A stretch of 60,310 nucleotides of DNA from BOG-938 sp035524315. Lineage in GTDB: Bacteria; Pseudomonadota; Alphaproteobacteria; Caulobacterales; Caulobacteraceae. Each line of letters opens with the position of its first letter. The stretch's first letter is position 1. Location: contig DATKPD010000030.1 in NCBI GenBank assembly GCA_035524315.1, positions 1 through 60,310 on the forward strand, in the 5' to 3' direction. The notes beneath the pieces are model-generated. The model did no database searches, was not told the DNA's origin, and saw nothing but the letters and a program-made list of their open reading frames with translations. This document shows, in pieces, positions 36,801 to 44,919 of the stretch. Both the position numbers and the translations under genes were made by a program.

Positions 36801-37330
36801 GCATAGGCCTCGGCCAGGGCCCCCTCGCCATGCAGCGCCGCGCGCGCGACCGCGCCGCGCGCCTGGGCGGCGATGGCGGCGGCGTCGGCATCGTCCATCA
36901 CCTGGAAGCCGGGCGAGACCTCAGCCTCGAGCGGGAAGCGCCGAAGCAGCTTTTCGCAGAAGGCGTGGATGGTCTGGATCTTCAGCCCGCCCGGCGTCTC
37001 CAGCGCCTGGGCGAATAGGGCGCGGGCGCGCGACAGGGCCGCGTGGTCGCCCAACCCCTCGCCGCCGTCGAGCCGATCCAGCTCAAGCCGCAGGGCCTCA
37101 TCTTCCATCACCGACCAACTGCCCAGCTGGCGGAACAGGCGCTCCTGCATCTCGGCGGCGGCGGCCTTGGTGTAGGTCACGCACAAGATCGCGGCGGGCG
37201 CGGCCCCGGCCAGGAGCAGGCGGGCGACGCGCGCGACCAGGGTGGTGGTCTTGCCCGAGCCCGCGTTGGCGGTGACGAACGCCGAGGCGCGCGGGTCGGA
37301 GGCCTGGCCCTGGGGGTCGAGCGCGCTCAT
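33830..37330 (-). CDS. addA: Double-strand break repair helicase-nuclease subunit AddA
   Basis: Processes double-strand DNA ends for RecA loading together with AddB. The 1166-residue UvrD-type helicase has Walker A ANAGSGKTTTL (21-31), VTYTKAAAAEM (motif Ia), Walker B LLDEAQDTAPEQW, the motif-III-like EKQSIYSFQGADP, AQSYRSTPHV, VHGAKGLEAP (motif V), YVGLTRARDRLIL (VI), and a C-terminal RecB-type nuclease motif VLVVDFKTNRP. The ATG at 37330 overlaps the addB stop (ATGA) and is preferred to an upstream in-frame start. Length and motifs fit the alphaproteobacterial AddA type. Confidence 0.96.
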   Translation of the reverse strand: MSALDPQGQASDPRASAFVTANAGSGKTTTLVARVARLLLAGAAPAAILCVTYTKAAAAEMQERLFRQLGSWSVMEDEALRLELDRLDGGEGLGDHAALSRARALFAQALETPGGLKIQTIHAFCEKLLRRFPLEAEVSPGFQVMDDADAAAIAAQARGAVARAALHGEGALAEAYARLSVALDFESFNAMFGAFEACRADLAAYVERCGGLEGARADVWMRCGLDAMASPGDIAAQAMDALDPALWRAAAQVLLATGKPGDAKSGQALAAVAEAAGRGEGLLDDALAALFTEKGAGDPATWPARSATLKGREDLRQGLIAEQARLQEARAALRAARVAEETVQTLILAQAYAVAYEIEKSAAGRLDFADLILKTSALLNVRADAAWVLYKLDGGIDHILLDEAQDTAPEQWSIIKAFTAEFFAGAGRPRLRPGLERSLFVVGDEKQSIYSFQGADPQLLRQETQAYLAQIGAVGLEARAVKLAQSYRSTPHVLGFVDAVFADVAVWTGVPPVHGELVVSHQAERVGHPGSVDLWPLERETPGDEREAWDDPLDLETATSANRRLAERIAQEIAGLIARREAVFDKDERRWRPAHAGDVLILVRRRRALFDEILRALKRAGLPVAGADRLSLSQHILFDDLQALARWAQFPPDDLTLAALLKSPLCGLDEDGLFHLAHGRSGGLWPALEARAGERPDWAAAHAFLTRARTESRLYRPFDFYARLFGWLDDAGRSIRQRVLTRLGGEAEEVIEEFLAQVLAAERRGVADLEQLAAALSAMDITVKREMDQARGEVRVMTVHGAKGLEAPIVIMPETTVKKGARGSPLLPTQPAGGDPGGFLWAPSAKLDCAASADARAWRALKEEEEAQRLLYVGLTRARDRLILCGRIAANAKLETVGGWYGAAEAALAAAGLSPEVRLIERNGMDIRRYGPDPETRPAEPAIAKDQRALPDWALRPAPAEAVQRFASPSRLDDEVGQTAAASPLANVGGLGRYRRGDLIHWLLQVLPDLEPPVRADAARGLLARERDLTEDQRREIAAAAFGVLDDAQFAPVFGPGSRAEAAVVGRAPGLGPTGAISGRVDRLVIAPDRVLVVDFKTNRPSPARIEDADRAYLRQMAVYGAVLAEIFPGRRIETALVWTDGPKLMAVPENLRIDILAGLGRSVDS

Positions 37331-40300
37331 CCCTCGTCCTCCTCCAGCGCGGACCATTCCCCGACCCGCGCCAGATGGTCGAAGTCGCTGCGGTAGGCCT
37401 TCACGAATTGCGGGGCGGTGCGCGAACGGTAAGGGTGGCCTGGATCGTCGAAGCGCGCGATCAGTCGCGTAAGGCCCTCCAGGGCTCTCGCCGCCAAGTC
37501 CGCGCTCTCGCCGCCCGCCGCCGCGCGCACGATCTGCTCGCCCGCCGGTCGCCGGCCGGTCACGCGCAGATAGACGAGGTCGCCCGGTTCGGCGCGGCCG
37601 ACCGCCTTAAACCCGCCGGCCGCGATGATGGCCGCCGTCAGGCTCAGCTGGGGCGAGAAGCCGGCGGCCACCTCCTTGGCGCTGGGCGCGCGTCCGGTCT
37701 TGAAGTCGAGCACATGCGCCGCGCCCGCCCGGGTCAGCTCGATGCGGTCCGCGCGGGCGGTCAGAACGAACTCGCCGCCCGTCGAAGCGAAGCGCAGCAC
37801 GCCGTCCTGCTCGACCAGGATGCGGGGGCGGCCCTCTCGGCGCTCGCGCTCCATTGTCTCGATCCACGCCGCCGCTTCGCGCGCCAGGGCCTGTTCGCGC
37901 GCCAGGGCTGCTTCGGGCGCCCCCGCCTTGCGCAACTTGGCCAGGTACAGCGACTGGAACTGACTGGCGGCGTCGGCGGGCAGATCGTCGGGCCACCGCC
38001 GGGCGAAGGCTTCGAAAGCCGCGTGGATCGCCGTGCCTCGGGCGCGCGCCTCGACCGGCTCGTCGGGCCGCTCCAGCCGCCGCAGATTGAGGACGCGGCG
38101 GGCGTAGACGGCGTAGGGGTCGCGCGTGAGCGTCTCGACCGACGTGACCGGCAGTTCGCGGGGCCGAACGCCCACAGGCGGGCGCGGCTCGGGTCGGCGG
38201 GCGGGGGCGAAGTCGTCCGGGCGATCGAGCGCCTCGGCCCAGGCGGCCAGTTCGGGCCGCTGGGGCAGTCCCAGCCCCGCGCCCAGGGCCAGGGTCTTCA
38301 GCCGCCACAGCCAGCGCGAGGGCACCGCCGGCGCGCCTTCGCGGCGTTCGGCGTGCAGCAGCACGACCTCGGGCGCGCAGGCGGCCTGGGCGAAGTCGTG
38401 CGCCGACAGGCCCACGCGCCGCTCGGGCGGCGGCAGGCCCAGGGCCGCGCGCATCGGCCGCGACAGGAACGGGTCGATCGGCGCGGCCTGGGGCCACACG
38501 CCCTCCTCGAGGCCGGCCAGGATCAGGCGGTCGGCGCGCACCAGCCGCGCCTCGATCGCGCCCAGGATCATCAGGCGCGGATGGACCCCCGCGGTCAGAC
38601 GCACGGCGGCCCCGGCCATCAGCCGCTCGAGCAGGCGGCGGAAGCCAAAGGCCGAACAGGGCGGCAGGCCCGCGCCGTCCTCGATCAGGGCCGCGATCAG
38701 ACCGGCCGCCGCCTCGCCGTCCGGCCCGGCCCATAAGGCGCCGATGTCGCCCCCCGCGTCCGCCGCGAGCGCCTCAGCCGCCTGCGCCAAGCGTCGCGCG
38801 TGCGCGGCCGCCGGTTCGGGCGACGGCTCGGGCGCACCGGAACGTTGCAGGGGTTCGAGCGCCGCCCGGGCGGCATCCAGCACCGCCTCGGCGTCCGGAC
38901 GCGGCGTCTTCGCCGTCAGGCGCGCGCGCAACTGGTCCCAGCTCTCGGGGCGCGGTCCGCGCACGCCGTATCGCTCCAACGCCAGAAGGCCACGTTCGCG
39001 CGCCTGCGGCTCCAGTCCCAGCCGAACCAGGGGATGCTTGATCAGGGCCAGAAGATCCACCGGATCGACCGGTTCGGCCGCCGCCTGGGCCAGCAGGCCC
39101 AGGAGCACCCCGACCGAGCTGTGCGACAGCGGCGTTCCGGCCGAGGAATCGACCTGGACCCCCCAGCGCGCCAAGCGGGCGCTGGTGCGGCGGGCGAGGT
39201 CCCGATCGGGCGTGATCAGGGCGCAGGTCTTGCCCGGCGTCTCCAGCGTCTCGCGCATGAGCAGGGCCGCCAGGGCGGCGGCGTGCTCCTCGTTGCGCCC
39301 ATCGGCCAGGATCAGCCCCTGCAGGCCCTCGGCGATCGGATCGGCCTCACCCCGCGCCTCCTCACGCAACCGGGCGATCTGGTCACGCCAGTCGGCGGTG
39401 GCTTCGGCCGGTCGTAGGGCCTCGTTGATCAGCCGCCGCCGCCAGCGTCCGCGCGACTGGCCGGCGGCCTCCCCCGCGGGCCAGGGATGGACATCGTCGC
39501 GGCCCACCCCCGCGCGCCCCAGCAGACGTTTCATCGCGCCCTGCGGGTGTTGCTCGCCCACCTGGTCCCACGCGTTCTGCGCCAGGTCGAGGTCGAGACC
39601 AGGCAGCACCACTAGGCCTTGGGGCGCCCGCGCCACGGCGTCGAGCAGGCGAGCGGTGGCAGGCGCCGCGCCGGTCGAGCCCGCCGCGATCAGGGGCGTG
39701 GCAGGCGGCCGCTCCGTCCACTGTTCAGTCAGGGCGTCAAGCAGGCGCACCCGGCGCTCGTTGACGTCGATCAGGCCGAGCGCGTGCAGGCGGCGCGGCC
39801 ATTCCTCGACCGCCAGGCGCAGGAACGACGCGGAGATGCGCCAGTGCCTGGCCAGGTCGCCTTCGGCCGAGGCGTCGAGGTCGCCCACGCCCTGGGCCTC
39901 CTCGATCTGCACGCTGTCGAGAAAGCCGCCCAGCGCGTCCCCCAGTTCAAGGGCGCCGGCGGCGTCGATCGAGCGCTGCAGCAGGTGGGCGTGATCGCTC
40001 ACCAGCCGGGCCAGTTCGAACCGGCGGCGATAGGCGCTGGGCGCCGGCGGCAGGTCCAGCGCCAGGACGCCCGGTTCGAACGGCGGCTCGCCTTCGTCCA
40101 GGTCGCCGAGCGCGCGCACCTGCGGCAGAAGCAGGGCATTGGCCCCGGTGACCTTGAGGAAGGCCTCCGCCAGGGCCCGCGCCGCGCGCCGTGTGGGCAC
40201 GAGCACGATGGCCTGAGCCAGGGCGTCGGGGCCAAGCGGCAGCAGGCTGTCGGCCACGCCGCGCGCCAGGTCCTCAAGGAACGGGCGGTGGGCGCCGATG

Positions 40301-40347
40301 GTGAACCAACGCGGACAGGGCGCGTCGAAGGGGCCTTCGGGCCTCAT
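37327..40347 (-). CDS. addB: Double-strand break repair protein AddB
   Basis: Partner of AddA, with an inactive-looking helicase fold that scans for the regulatory sequence and a C-terminal nuclease. The 1006-residue product begins MRPEGPFDAPCPRWFTIG and contains VLVPTRRAARALAEAFL near the N-terminus (where a Walker A is absent) and the nuclease motif HVLDFKTGRAPSAKEV near the C-terminus. The open frame extends 378 bases further upstream through murU, but the ATG at 40347 overlaps the murU stop (ATGA) and fits the family, so it is used. Confidence 0.94.
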   Translation of the reverse strand: MRPEGPFDAPCPRWFTIGAHRPFLEDLARGVADSLLPLGPDALAQAIVLVPTRRAARALAEAFLKVTGANALLLPQVRALGDLDEGEPPFEPGVLALDLPPAPSAYRRRFELARLVSDHAHLLQRSIDAAGALELGDALGGFLDSVQIEEAQGVGDLDASAEGDLARHWRISASFLRLAVEEWPRRLHALGLIDVNERRVRLLDALTEQWTERPPATPLIAAGSTGAAPATARLLDAVARAPQGLVVLPGLDLDLAQNAWDQVGEQHPQGAMKRLLGRAGVGRDDVHPWPAGEAAGQSRGRWRRRLINEALRPAEATADWRDQIARLREEARGEADPIAEGLQGLILADGRNEEHAAALAALLMRETLETPGKTCALITPDRDLARRTSARLARWGVQVDSSAGTPLSHSSVGVLLGLLAQAAAEPVDPVDLLALIKHPLVRLGLEPQARERGLLALERYGVRGPRPESWDQLRARLTAKTPRPDAEAVLDAARAALEPLQRSGAPEPSPEPAAAHARRLAQAAEALAADAGGDIGALWAGPDGEAAAGLIAALIEDGAGLPPCSAFGFRRLLERLMAGAAVRLTAGVHPRLMILGAIEARLVRADRLILAGLEEGVWPQAAPIDPFLSRPMRAALGLPPPERRVGLSAHDFAQAACAPEVVLLHAERREGAPAVPSRWLWRLKTLALGAGLGLPQRPELAAWAEALDRPDDFAPARRPEPRPPVGVRPRELPVTSVETLTRDPYAVYARRVLNLRRLERPDEPVEARARGTAIHAAFEAFARRWPDDLPADAASQFQSLYLAKLRKAGAPEAALAREQALAREAAAWIETMERERREGRPRILVEQDGVLRFASTGGEFVLTARADRIELTRAGAAHVLDFKTGRAPSAKEVAAGFSPQLSLTAAIIAAGGFKAVGRAEPGDLVYLRVTGRRPAGEQIVRAAAGGESADLAARALEGLTRLIARFDDPGHPYRSRTAPQFVKAYRSDFDHLARVGEWSALEEDEG

Positions 40348-41063
40348 TCGCCTTCGGCCAGCTTGGCTTCGGCGGCTATCAGCGCTTCGGGATCGCCCAC
40401 ATGCATCCAGAACCCGTCCATCACCACGCCGTAAAGCCGTCCGCGCTCGATCATGCGCATCCACACCTCGAATAGCGAGAACGGCCCCTCCGGCCCGTCG
40501 TCGACCGCCTGCGGCTTGATGATCTGCACGCCGATGTAGGCGAAGGGCGCCCCCGCCGCGTCGCCGCGGTGGCTCAGCCGGCCGTCGTCCGCCAGGAAGA
40601 AATCGCCCTTGCCATCGTAGCCCAGGGTGCGCGCCAGCGGGGCCAGCAGCAGGCAGGCGTCCATCCGCGCGGGGTCCCAGGCGGCGGCTAGGGCGGGCAG
40701 GGCGGGATGCGCGCCCTCGACCCACACCGAATCGATATTGGCCGCCCAGATCGGCGCCTCGCCCAGCAGGGGCCGGGCCTTCTTCAGTCCGCCGCCGGTC
40801 TCCAACAGTTGGGCGCGCTCGTCGGACAGGCGAATGGCCGGGGCCTGACGGACGGCCAGATAGGCCTCAAGCCGGTCGGCGAAATAGTGCAGGTTGACCA
40901 CGGCCGTGGTCGCGCCCGCTTGGCTCAGCCGGTCAAGCATGTGGCCGATCAGCGGCCGGCCCGCCACCTCGACCAGGGCCTTGGGTCGATCGTCCGTCAA
41001 CGGACGCATGCGTGTGCCCAGGCCGGCGGCGAGGACCATGGCGGTTGAGGGCGGAGCGCTCAT
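40344..41063 (-). CDS. murU: N-acetylmuramate alpha-1-phosphate uridylyltransferase (MurU-like)
   Basis: A 239-residue nucleotidyltransferase with AAGLGTRMRPLT (12-23), RPKALVEVAGRPLI and ETGGGLKKARPLLG, typical of sugar-phosphate nucleotidylyltransferases. Beside an AmgK-type kinase it fits MurU, which makes UDP-MurNAc from MurNAc-1-P in cell-wall recycling and bypasses the fosfomycin target MurA. The ATG at 41063 overlaps the amgK stop. The function is assigned mainly from context. Confidence 0.85.
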   Translation of the reverse strand: MSAPPSTAMVLAAGLGTRMRPLTDDRPKALVEVAGRPLIGHMLDRLSQAGATTAVVNLHYFADRLEAYLAVRQAPAIRLSDERAQLLETGGGLKKARPLLGEAPIWAANIDSVWVEGAHPALPALAAAWDPARMDACLLLAPLARTLGYDGKGDFFLADDGRLSHRGDAAGAPFAYIGVQIIKPQAVDDGPEGPFSLFEVWMRMIERGRLYGVVMDGFWMHVGDPEALIAAEAKLAEGE

Positions 41064-42154
41064 CGGTCGCGAACCGTATGCGGCGCATGGCGATCGAACC
41101 ACGCCTTGAGGTCGGCCAAGGCGGGGTTGGCCAGGTTGCGTTCGAGCTGGCGCCACATGCGCGGCATGAAGGCCCGGTAGCGAGGCTTGCCGTCGCGCGC
41201 CACCAGCCGCGCGAAGATGCCGAGGATGCGCGCTTCGTTGAGCGCGGCCAGCGCGGCGTAATCGGCCAGGAAGGCCTCACGGTCGAGCTCTGGCCGGTGG
41301 CTGAAATAGCGCTCCAGCGCCAGGGCCTCGATTTCGGGCGGCACGTCGCGGCGCGCGTCCTGCAGCAATGAGTGAAGGTCCCAGCTCGGATGGGCGAGGA
41401 CCGCGTCCTGGAAATCGATCATGCCCACGCGCGCGGGGCCCTCGCGTTCGGCCAGCCAGATCAGGTTCTCGGCGTGATAGTCGCGGTGGGCCATCACCGT
41501 GGCCCCCGCCTCGCCGCACCGGGCGATATCGGTCCACAGCACGTCCCATTCCGCGCGCGCCTGGCCGCTGAAATCCAGACCCGGCGTGAACCTGGGCATC
41601 CATTCGACGAACAGGTCGGCCCCGGCCTTCAGCGCCAGGGCGTCATAGGGCAGCAGGGGCCAGGGTCCGCCGAGCCCGTCGAGCGTAGCGGGGGGTGGCG
41701 CGGCGTGCAGCACGGCCAGAGCGTCCACGGCGGCGAGATAGAGCTCGCCCTCGTCCGCCCCTTGTTCGAGCCGGCGGGCGAAGGCGTGGTCGCCGAAGTC
41801 CTCCACCGCCGCCAAGCCACGCGCGACGTCCAGAGCATGGATTCGCGGCGCCGACAGGCCGAGCGAGGCCAAGTGTCCGGCCACGGCGGCGAAGGCGTCG
41901 ACCCGGCCGGCCGCCAGGCGCGCGGTGGCGTTCCACCCCGCGGCCAGCCGCTGCGCGTCGCTCCAATCAGGCTCGCACGCCGGGCTCTCGGTCAGGGGCG
42001 GGGCGTCCATCAGCATCAAGGCGCCGCCCTCGGGCAGGATCAGCCGCTCGTAGCGACGGGTCGAGGCGTCGCCGGGCAGGGGATGGCGCGCGGCGTGGGC
42101 CAGGCCGGCCGCGTGAAGGAACGCCGCTTTCTCGATCTCGCGCTCAGAGCTCAA
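41060..42154 (-). CDS. amgK: N-acetylmuramate/N-acetylglucosamine kinase (AmgK-like)
   Basis: A 364-residue aminoglycoside-phosphotransferase-fold kinase that phosphorylates the anomeric OH of recycled MurNAc or GlcNAc. Marks are GDASTRRYERL (N-lobe), VMAHRDYHAENL with catalytic Asp225, and the metal-binding MIDFQDAVLAHPSWDL. The TTG at 42154 is preferred to the ATG at 42178 because GGAAGGG lies 8 bases before the TTG and the overlap with tsaE is then 11 bp; this is not certain. Operon: tsaE-amgK-murU-addB-addA. Confidence 0.85.
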   Translation of the reverse strand: MSSEREIEKAAFLHAAGLAHAARHPLPGDASTRRYERLILPEGGALMLMDAPPLTESPACEPDWSDAQRLAAGWNATARLAAGRVDAFAAVAGHLASLGLSAPRIHALDVARGLAAVEDFGDHAFARRLEQGADEGELYLAAVDALAVLHAAPPPATLDGLGGPWPLLPYDALALKAGADLFVEWMPRFTPGLDFSGQARAEWDVLWTDIARCGEAGATVMAHRDYHAENLIWLAEREGPARVGMIDFQDAVLAHPSWDLHSLLQDARRDVPPEIEALALERYFSHRPELDREAFLADYAALAALNEARILGIFARLVARDGKPRYRAFMPRMWRQLERNLANPALADLKAWFDRHAPHTVRDR

Positions 42155-42596
42155 GCGGCCGACCCTTCCATGCGCCATGCGGCGTCAAACGGGCGCGCCG
42201 GCCCTCGCCTTCCAGGGCGATGTCTATATCGAGTCGATCCGGCGGCAGGCGCCCTTCCAGGCGCTCAGGCCACTCGATCAGCGCGGCGCCCTCGTCCAGC
42301 GCGTCGTCGAGCCCCAGCTCCTCGGCTTCGCCGGCATGCTCCAGACGATAGAGATCGAAGTGGGCGATGGGGAAAGCCGGCCCGTCGTAGGTCTGCACCA
42401 GGGTGAAGGTCGGGCTCGGCACCTCCTCGTCAGGCGTGGTCAGAGCGCGGATCAGGCCCCGCGCCAGGGTGCTCTTGCCGGCGCCGAGCGGACCTGACAG
42501 GCACAGGGCGTCGCCGCGCTCCAGCAGGCTGGCTAAGGTGCGGCCCAGGCGTTCGGCCGCTTCGGCGTCGGGAAGGAAGATGTCGGTGGGCTGCAT
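42144..42596 (-). CDS. tsaE: tRNA threonylcarbamoyladenosine biosynthesis ATPase TsaE
   Basis: ATPase needed for t6A37 modification with TsaB and TsaD. The 150-residue protein has the P-loop SGPLGAGKSTLARG (34-47), PSPTFTLVQTYDG (switch I) and HFDLYRL (Walker B), followed by LIEWPERL. It opens the minus-strand operon; the 82-bp gap to divergent zapE must hold the promoters. Confidence 0.95.
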   Translation of the reverse strand: MQPTDIFLPDAEAAERLGRTLASLLERGDALCLSGPLGAGKSTLARGLIRALTTPDEEVPSPTFTLVQTYDGPAFPIAHFDLYRLEHAGEAEELGLDDALDEGAALIEWPERLEGRLPPDRLDIDIALEGEGRRARLTPHGAWKGRPLEL

Positions 42597-42678
42597 CGGA
42601 TTCCGATATAGCGCCTAAGCGATACCGGCGTCAGCGCTTTGCCTTGCCCGCGACCGCACGGGGTTCTATTCGGCGCGC

Positions 42679-43797
42679 ATGGTCCTCTCTCTGCGCGCCG
42701 CCTACCGCGAACGGATCGATCGCGGCGAGATCCAGCCCGATCCGGCCCAGCAGGGCGCGATCGACGCCCTTGCGCGGCTGGAAAGCGACCTCAACGAGGC
42801 GGGCGAAGGCTCGGGCTTTCCCTTTTTCCGCAAGCCCAAGGCCGCGCGCGGCGTCTATCTGTGGGGCCCGGTCGGCCGCGGCAAGTCCATGCTGATGGAC
42901 CTGTTCTACGAAACTGCGCCCTCGCACACAAAGCGCCGTTCGCACTTCCACGCTTTCATGGCCGAGGTCCATGGCCTGATCGGCGAGTGGCGCCAGGGCG
43001 ACACGGCGGCGCGCAAGCGGCGCTTCGGTCAGCACAAGGGCGACGATCCGATCGGCCCGGTCGCGGCGCATCTGGCGGCCGAGGCGCGCCTGTTCTGCTT
43101 CGACGAACTGCAGGTCACCGACATCGCCGACGCGATGATCCTCGGCCGGTTGTTCGAGGCCATGTTCGCCGAGGGCGTGACCCTGGTGTGCACCTCCAAC
43201 CGCGCGCCGGACGATCTGTACAAGAACGGCCTCAATCGCCAACTCTTCCTGCCCTTCATCGCCCTGATCCAGGACAAGCTGCAGGTGGTCCCCGTCAAGG
43301 GGCCCACGGACTACCGCCTGGACCGGCTGCGCGGGGCCAACCTCTACCTGACCCCGGTCGACCCGGATAACCGCCGCCAGTTCGACCGCCTGTGGACCGA
43401 CCTGCTGCAAGGCGCGGCGGAAACCGAGGCCACGGTCGAGGTCCTGGGTCGCACGCTGAGATTCCCGCGCACGGCGGGGGGCATGGTGCGCGCGGGCTTT
43501 GGCGACCTGTGCGGGGCCATGCTGGGTCCGCAGGACTATCTGGCCATCGCCGAGCGGTTCCACACGGTGTTCCTCGAAGACCTGCCGCGGCTGACCGCCG
43601 ACAAGCGCAACGAGGCGCGGCGGCTGGTGATCCTGATCGACGAACTTTACGAGGCTTCGGCCAAGCTGGTGGCGTTGGCCGAAGCTCAGCCTGAGGCGCT
43701 GTACGTGCAGGGCGACGGCGCCTTCGAGTTCGAGCGCACGGTCTCGCGCCTGGAGGAGATGCGCTCGCAAAGCTATTTGGAGAAAACACGGGATTGA
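42679..43797 (+). CDS. zapE: Cell division protein ZapE (AFG1-like ATPase)
   Basis: A 372-residue P-loop ATPase of the AFG1/LACE1 family; in E. coli ZapE affects Z-ring stability under stress. Walker A is WGPVGRGKSMLMDLFYE (about 64-80), Walker B is ARLFCFDELQVTDIADAM, and the sensor SNRAPDDLYKNGLNRQLFLPFI is typical. In alphaproteobacteria it commonly lies near sdh or mdh/suc genes, as here ahead of sdhCDAB. Confidence 0.92.
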   Translation: MVLSLRAAYRERIDRGEIQPDPAQQGAIDALARLESDLNEAGEGSGFPFFRKPKAARGVYLWGPVGRGKSMLMDLFYETAPSHTKRRSHFHAFMAEVHGLIGEWRQGDTAARKRRFGQHKGDDPIGPVAAHLAAEARLFCFDELQVTDIADAMILGRLFEAMFAEGVTLVCTSNRAPDDLYKNGLNRQLFLPFIALIQDKLQVVPVKGPTDYRLDRLRGANLYLTPVDPDNRRQFDRLWTDLLQGAAETEATVEVLGRTLRFPRTAGGMVRAGFGDLCGAMLGPQDYLAIAERFHTVFLEDLPRLTADKRNEARRLVILIDELYEASAKLVALAEAQPEALYVQGDGAFEFERTVSRLEEMRSQSYLEKTRD

Positions 43798-43953
43798 CCG
43801 CGCCGCCGGGGAGACATGCGCGAGGTCGCCCACGGCGAGTCCCTCCGTGCCGCAAAACGCGCCGCGCCGGGTGCTCCAGGTCGAAGGATCGACCATACCC
43901 GGGCCGAGACGCGCGCTGAGCCCCTGAACTTGCAGGATAATGGCGCAGCTGCG

Positions 43954-43981
43954 TTGACACCTGGGGGCAGGGGGCTAAAAC
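43954..43981 (+). promoter_or_regulatory. Candidate sdh operon promoter
   Basis: TTGACA (43954-43959), 16-bp spacer, TAAAAC (43976-43981), ending 37 bp before the sdhC ATG. The -35 is consensus; the -10 is weak. Confidence 0.4.
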
Positions 43982-44018
43982 CGGCGCCGCAATGCGGAAG
44001 ATTTTGGGGGTCCGTTAG

Positions 44019-44438
44019 ATGAGTAACGCTGCGCCCGCGCCTCGCGGACCGGCCGATCGGCCCACGTCGCCCCACCTGCAGGTGTGGCGCTGGCACATCA
44101 CCATGGCCACCTCGATTCTGCACCGCGCCACCGGCATAGCGCTCTATTTCGGCGCCTTGGTGCTGGCCGGCTGGGCGGTGGCCCTGGCCATGGGGCCCGA
44201 CGCCTTCGCCCTCTACCGCGCAGCTCTGGCCAGCCCGTTGGGCCAGCTGGTCCTGTTCGGCCTCACCGCTTGCCTGTTCTACCACCTGGCCAATGGCATA
44301 CGTCATCTGGTGTGGGACGCCGGCCGCGGGTTCGATCCCAAGGGCGCCGACATGAGCGGCGCGGCCGCGATCGCCTTCGGCCTGGTCGCCGCCGTCGCCA
44401 TCTGGATCGTGGCGATCTTCCAAGGGGGCGCCGGATGA
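44019..44438 (+). CDS. sdhC: Succinate dehydrogenase cytochrome b556 subunit
   Basis: A 139-residue membrane anchor of complex II that binds heme b and quinone with SdhD. It has the N-terminal RPTSPHLQVWRWHITMATSI then LHRATG (quinone-site Ser and Arg), three TM helices (about 38-58, 74-94, 115-135) and the heme-ligand region CLFYHLANGIRHLVWD. The stop overlaps a 22-codon ORF that leads into sdhD. Confidence 0.93.
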   Translation: MSNAAPAPRGPADRPTSPHLQVWRWHITMATSILHRATGIALYFGALVLAGWAVALAMGPDAFALYRAALASPLGQLVLFGLTACLFYHLANGIRHLVWDAGRGFDPKGADMSGAAAIAFGLVAAVAIWIVAIFQGGAG

Positions 44439-44503
44439 TCAGCGTGCGCCTCGCCGCCCTATTCAGCCCGATTTTGGCCAGCCTGATTTGCGGAGTCTGT
44501 TGA
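44435..44503 (+). CDS. Possible 22-residue hydrophobic micro-ORF linking sdhC and sdhD
   Basis: ATG at 44435 overlaps the sdhC stop (ATGA), and the TGA at 44501-44503 overlaps the sdhD ATG (TGATG). The peptide starts MISVRLAALF and ends CGVC, mostly hydrophobic. The exact double overlap suggests that it carries ribosomes from sdhC to sdhD; whether a stable peptide is made is unknown. It could also be chance. Confidence 0.35.
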   Translation: MISVRLAALFSPILASLICGVC

Positions 44504-44901
44504 TGGTCAGCTATCGCACCCCCCTCGCGCGCGCCCGGGGCCTGGGTTCGGCCAAGCACGGGTCGGGCCATTGGGTCGCTGAGCGCGTGACCTCGATCGC
44601 GCTGGTTCCGCTCTCGCTGTGGGCAGTGTGCTCGGGCCTGACCCTGACGCGGGTCGGCTACCAAGGCGCGGCGGCCTGGGCGCATTCGCCGCTCAACGCC
44701 GTGCTATCAATCCTGCTCCTGGCGGTGGGCTTCAAGCACCTGGAGGGCGGCATCCGCGTGGTGATCGAGGACTACATGCACGTCCCGATGACGCGCAACG
44801 TCGCCCTGCTGGCCAATCTGTTCGTCTGCACCCTGGTCGGGGCGCTGGCCATCTTCTGCATCCTCAAGGTCGCCTTCGGGGCGGCCGCGATCCCGGCTTA
44901 A
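44503..44901 (+). CDS. sdhD: Succinate dehydrogenase hydrophobic membrane anchor subunit
   Basis: A 132-residue anchor protein: MVSYRTPLARARGLGSAKHG, then SGHWVAERVTSIALVPLSLW, three TM helices and the HLEGGIRVVIEDYMHVP segment typical of alphaproteobacterial SdhD. The ATG at 44503 follows CGGAG and fits the family; an in-frame upstream start at 44488 adds only five residues. 18 bp separate it from sdhA. Confidence 0.93.
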   Translation: MVSYRTPLARARGLGSAKHGSGHWVAERVTSIALVPLSLWAVCSGLTLTRVGYQGAAAWAHSPLNAVLSILLLAVGFKHLEGGIRVVIEDYMHVPMTRNVALLANLFVCTLVGALAIFCILKVAFGAAAIPA

Positions 44902-44919
44902 GCCAAGGAACCCTCATTC

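Noticed and set aside
34328..37018. 896-codon plus-strand open frame opposite addA
   Set aside because: Antisense shadow of a high-GC gene with no recognisable domain or ribosome binding site.
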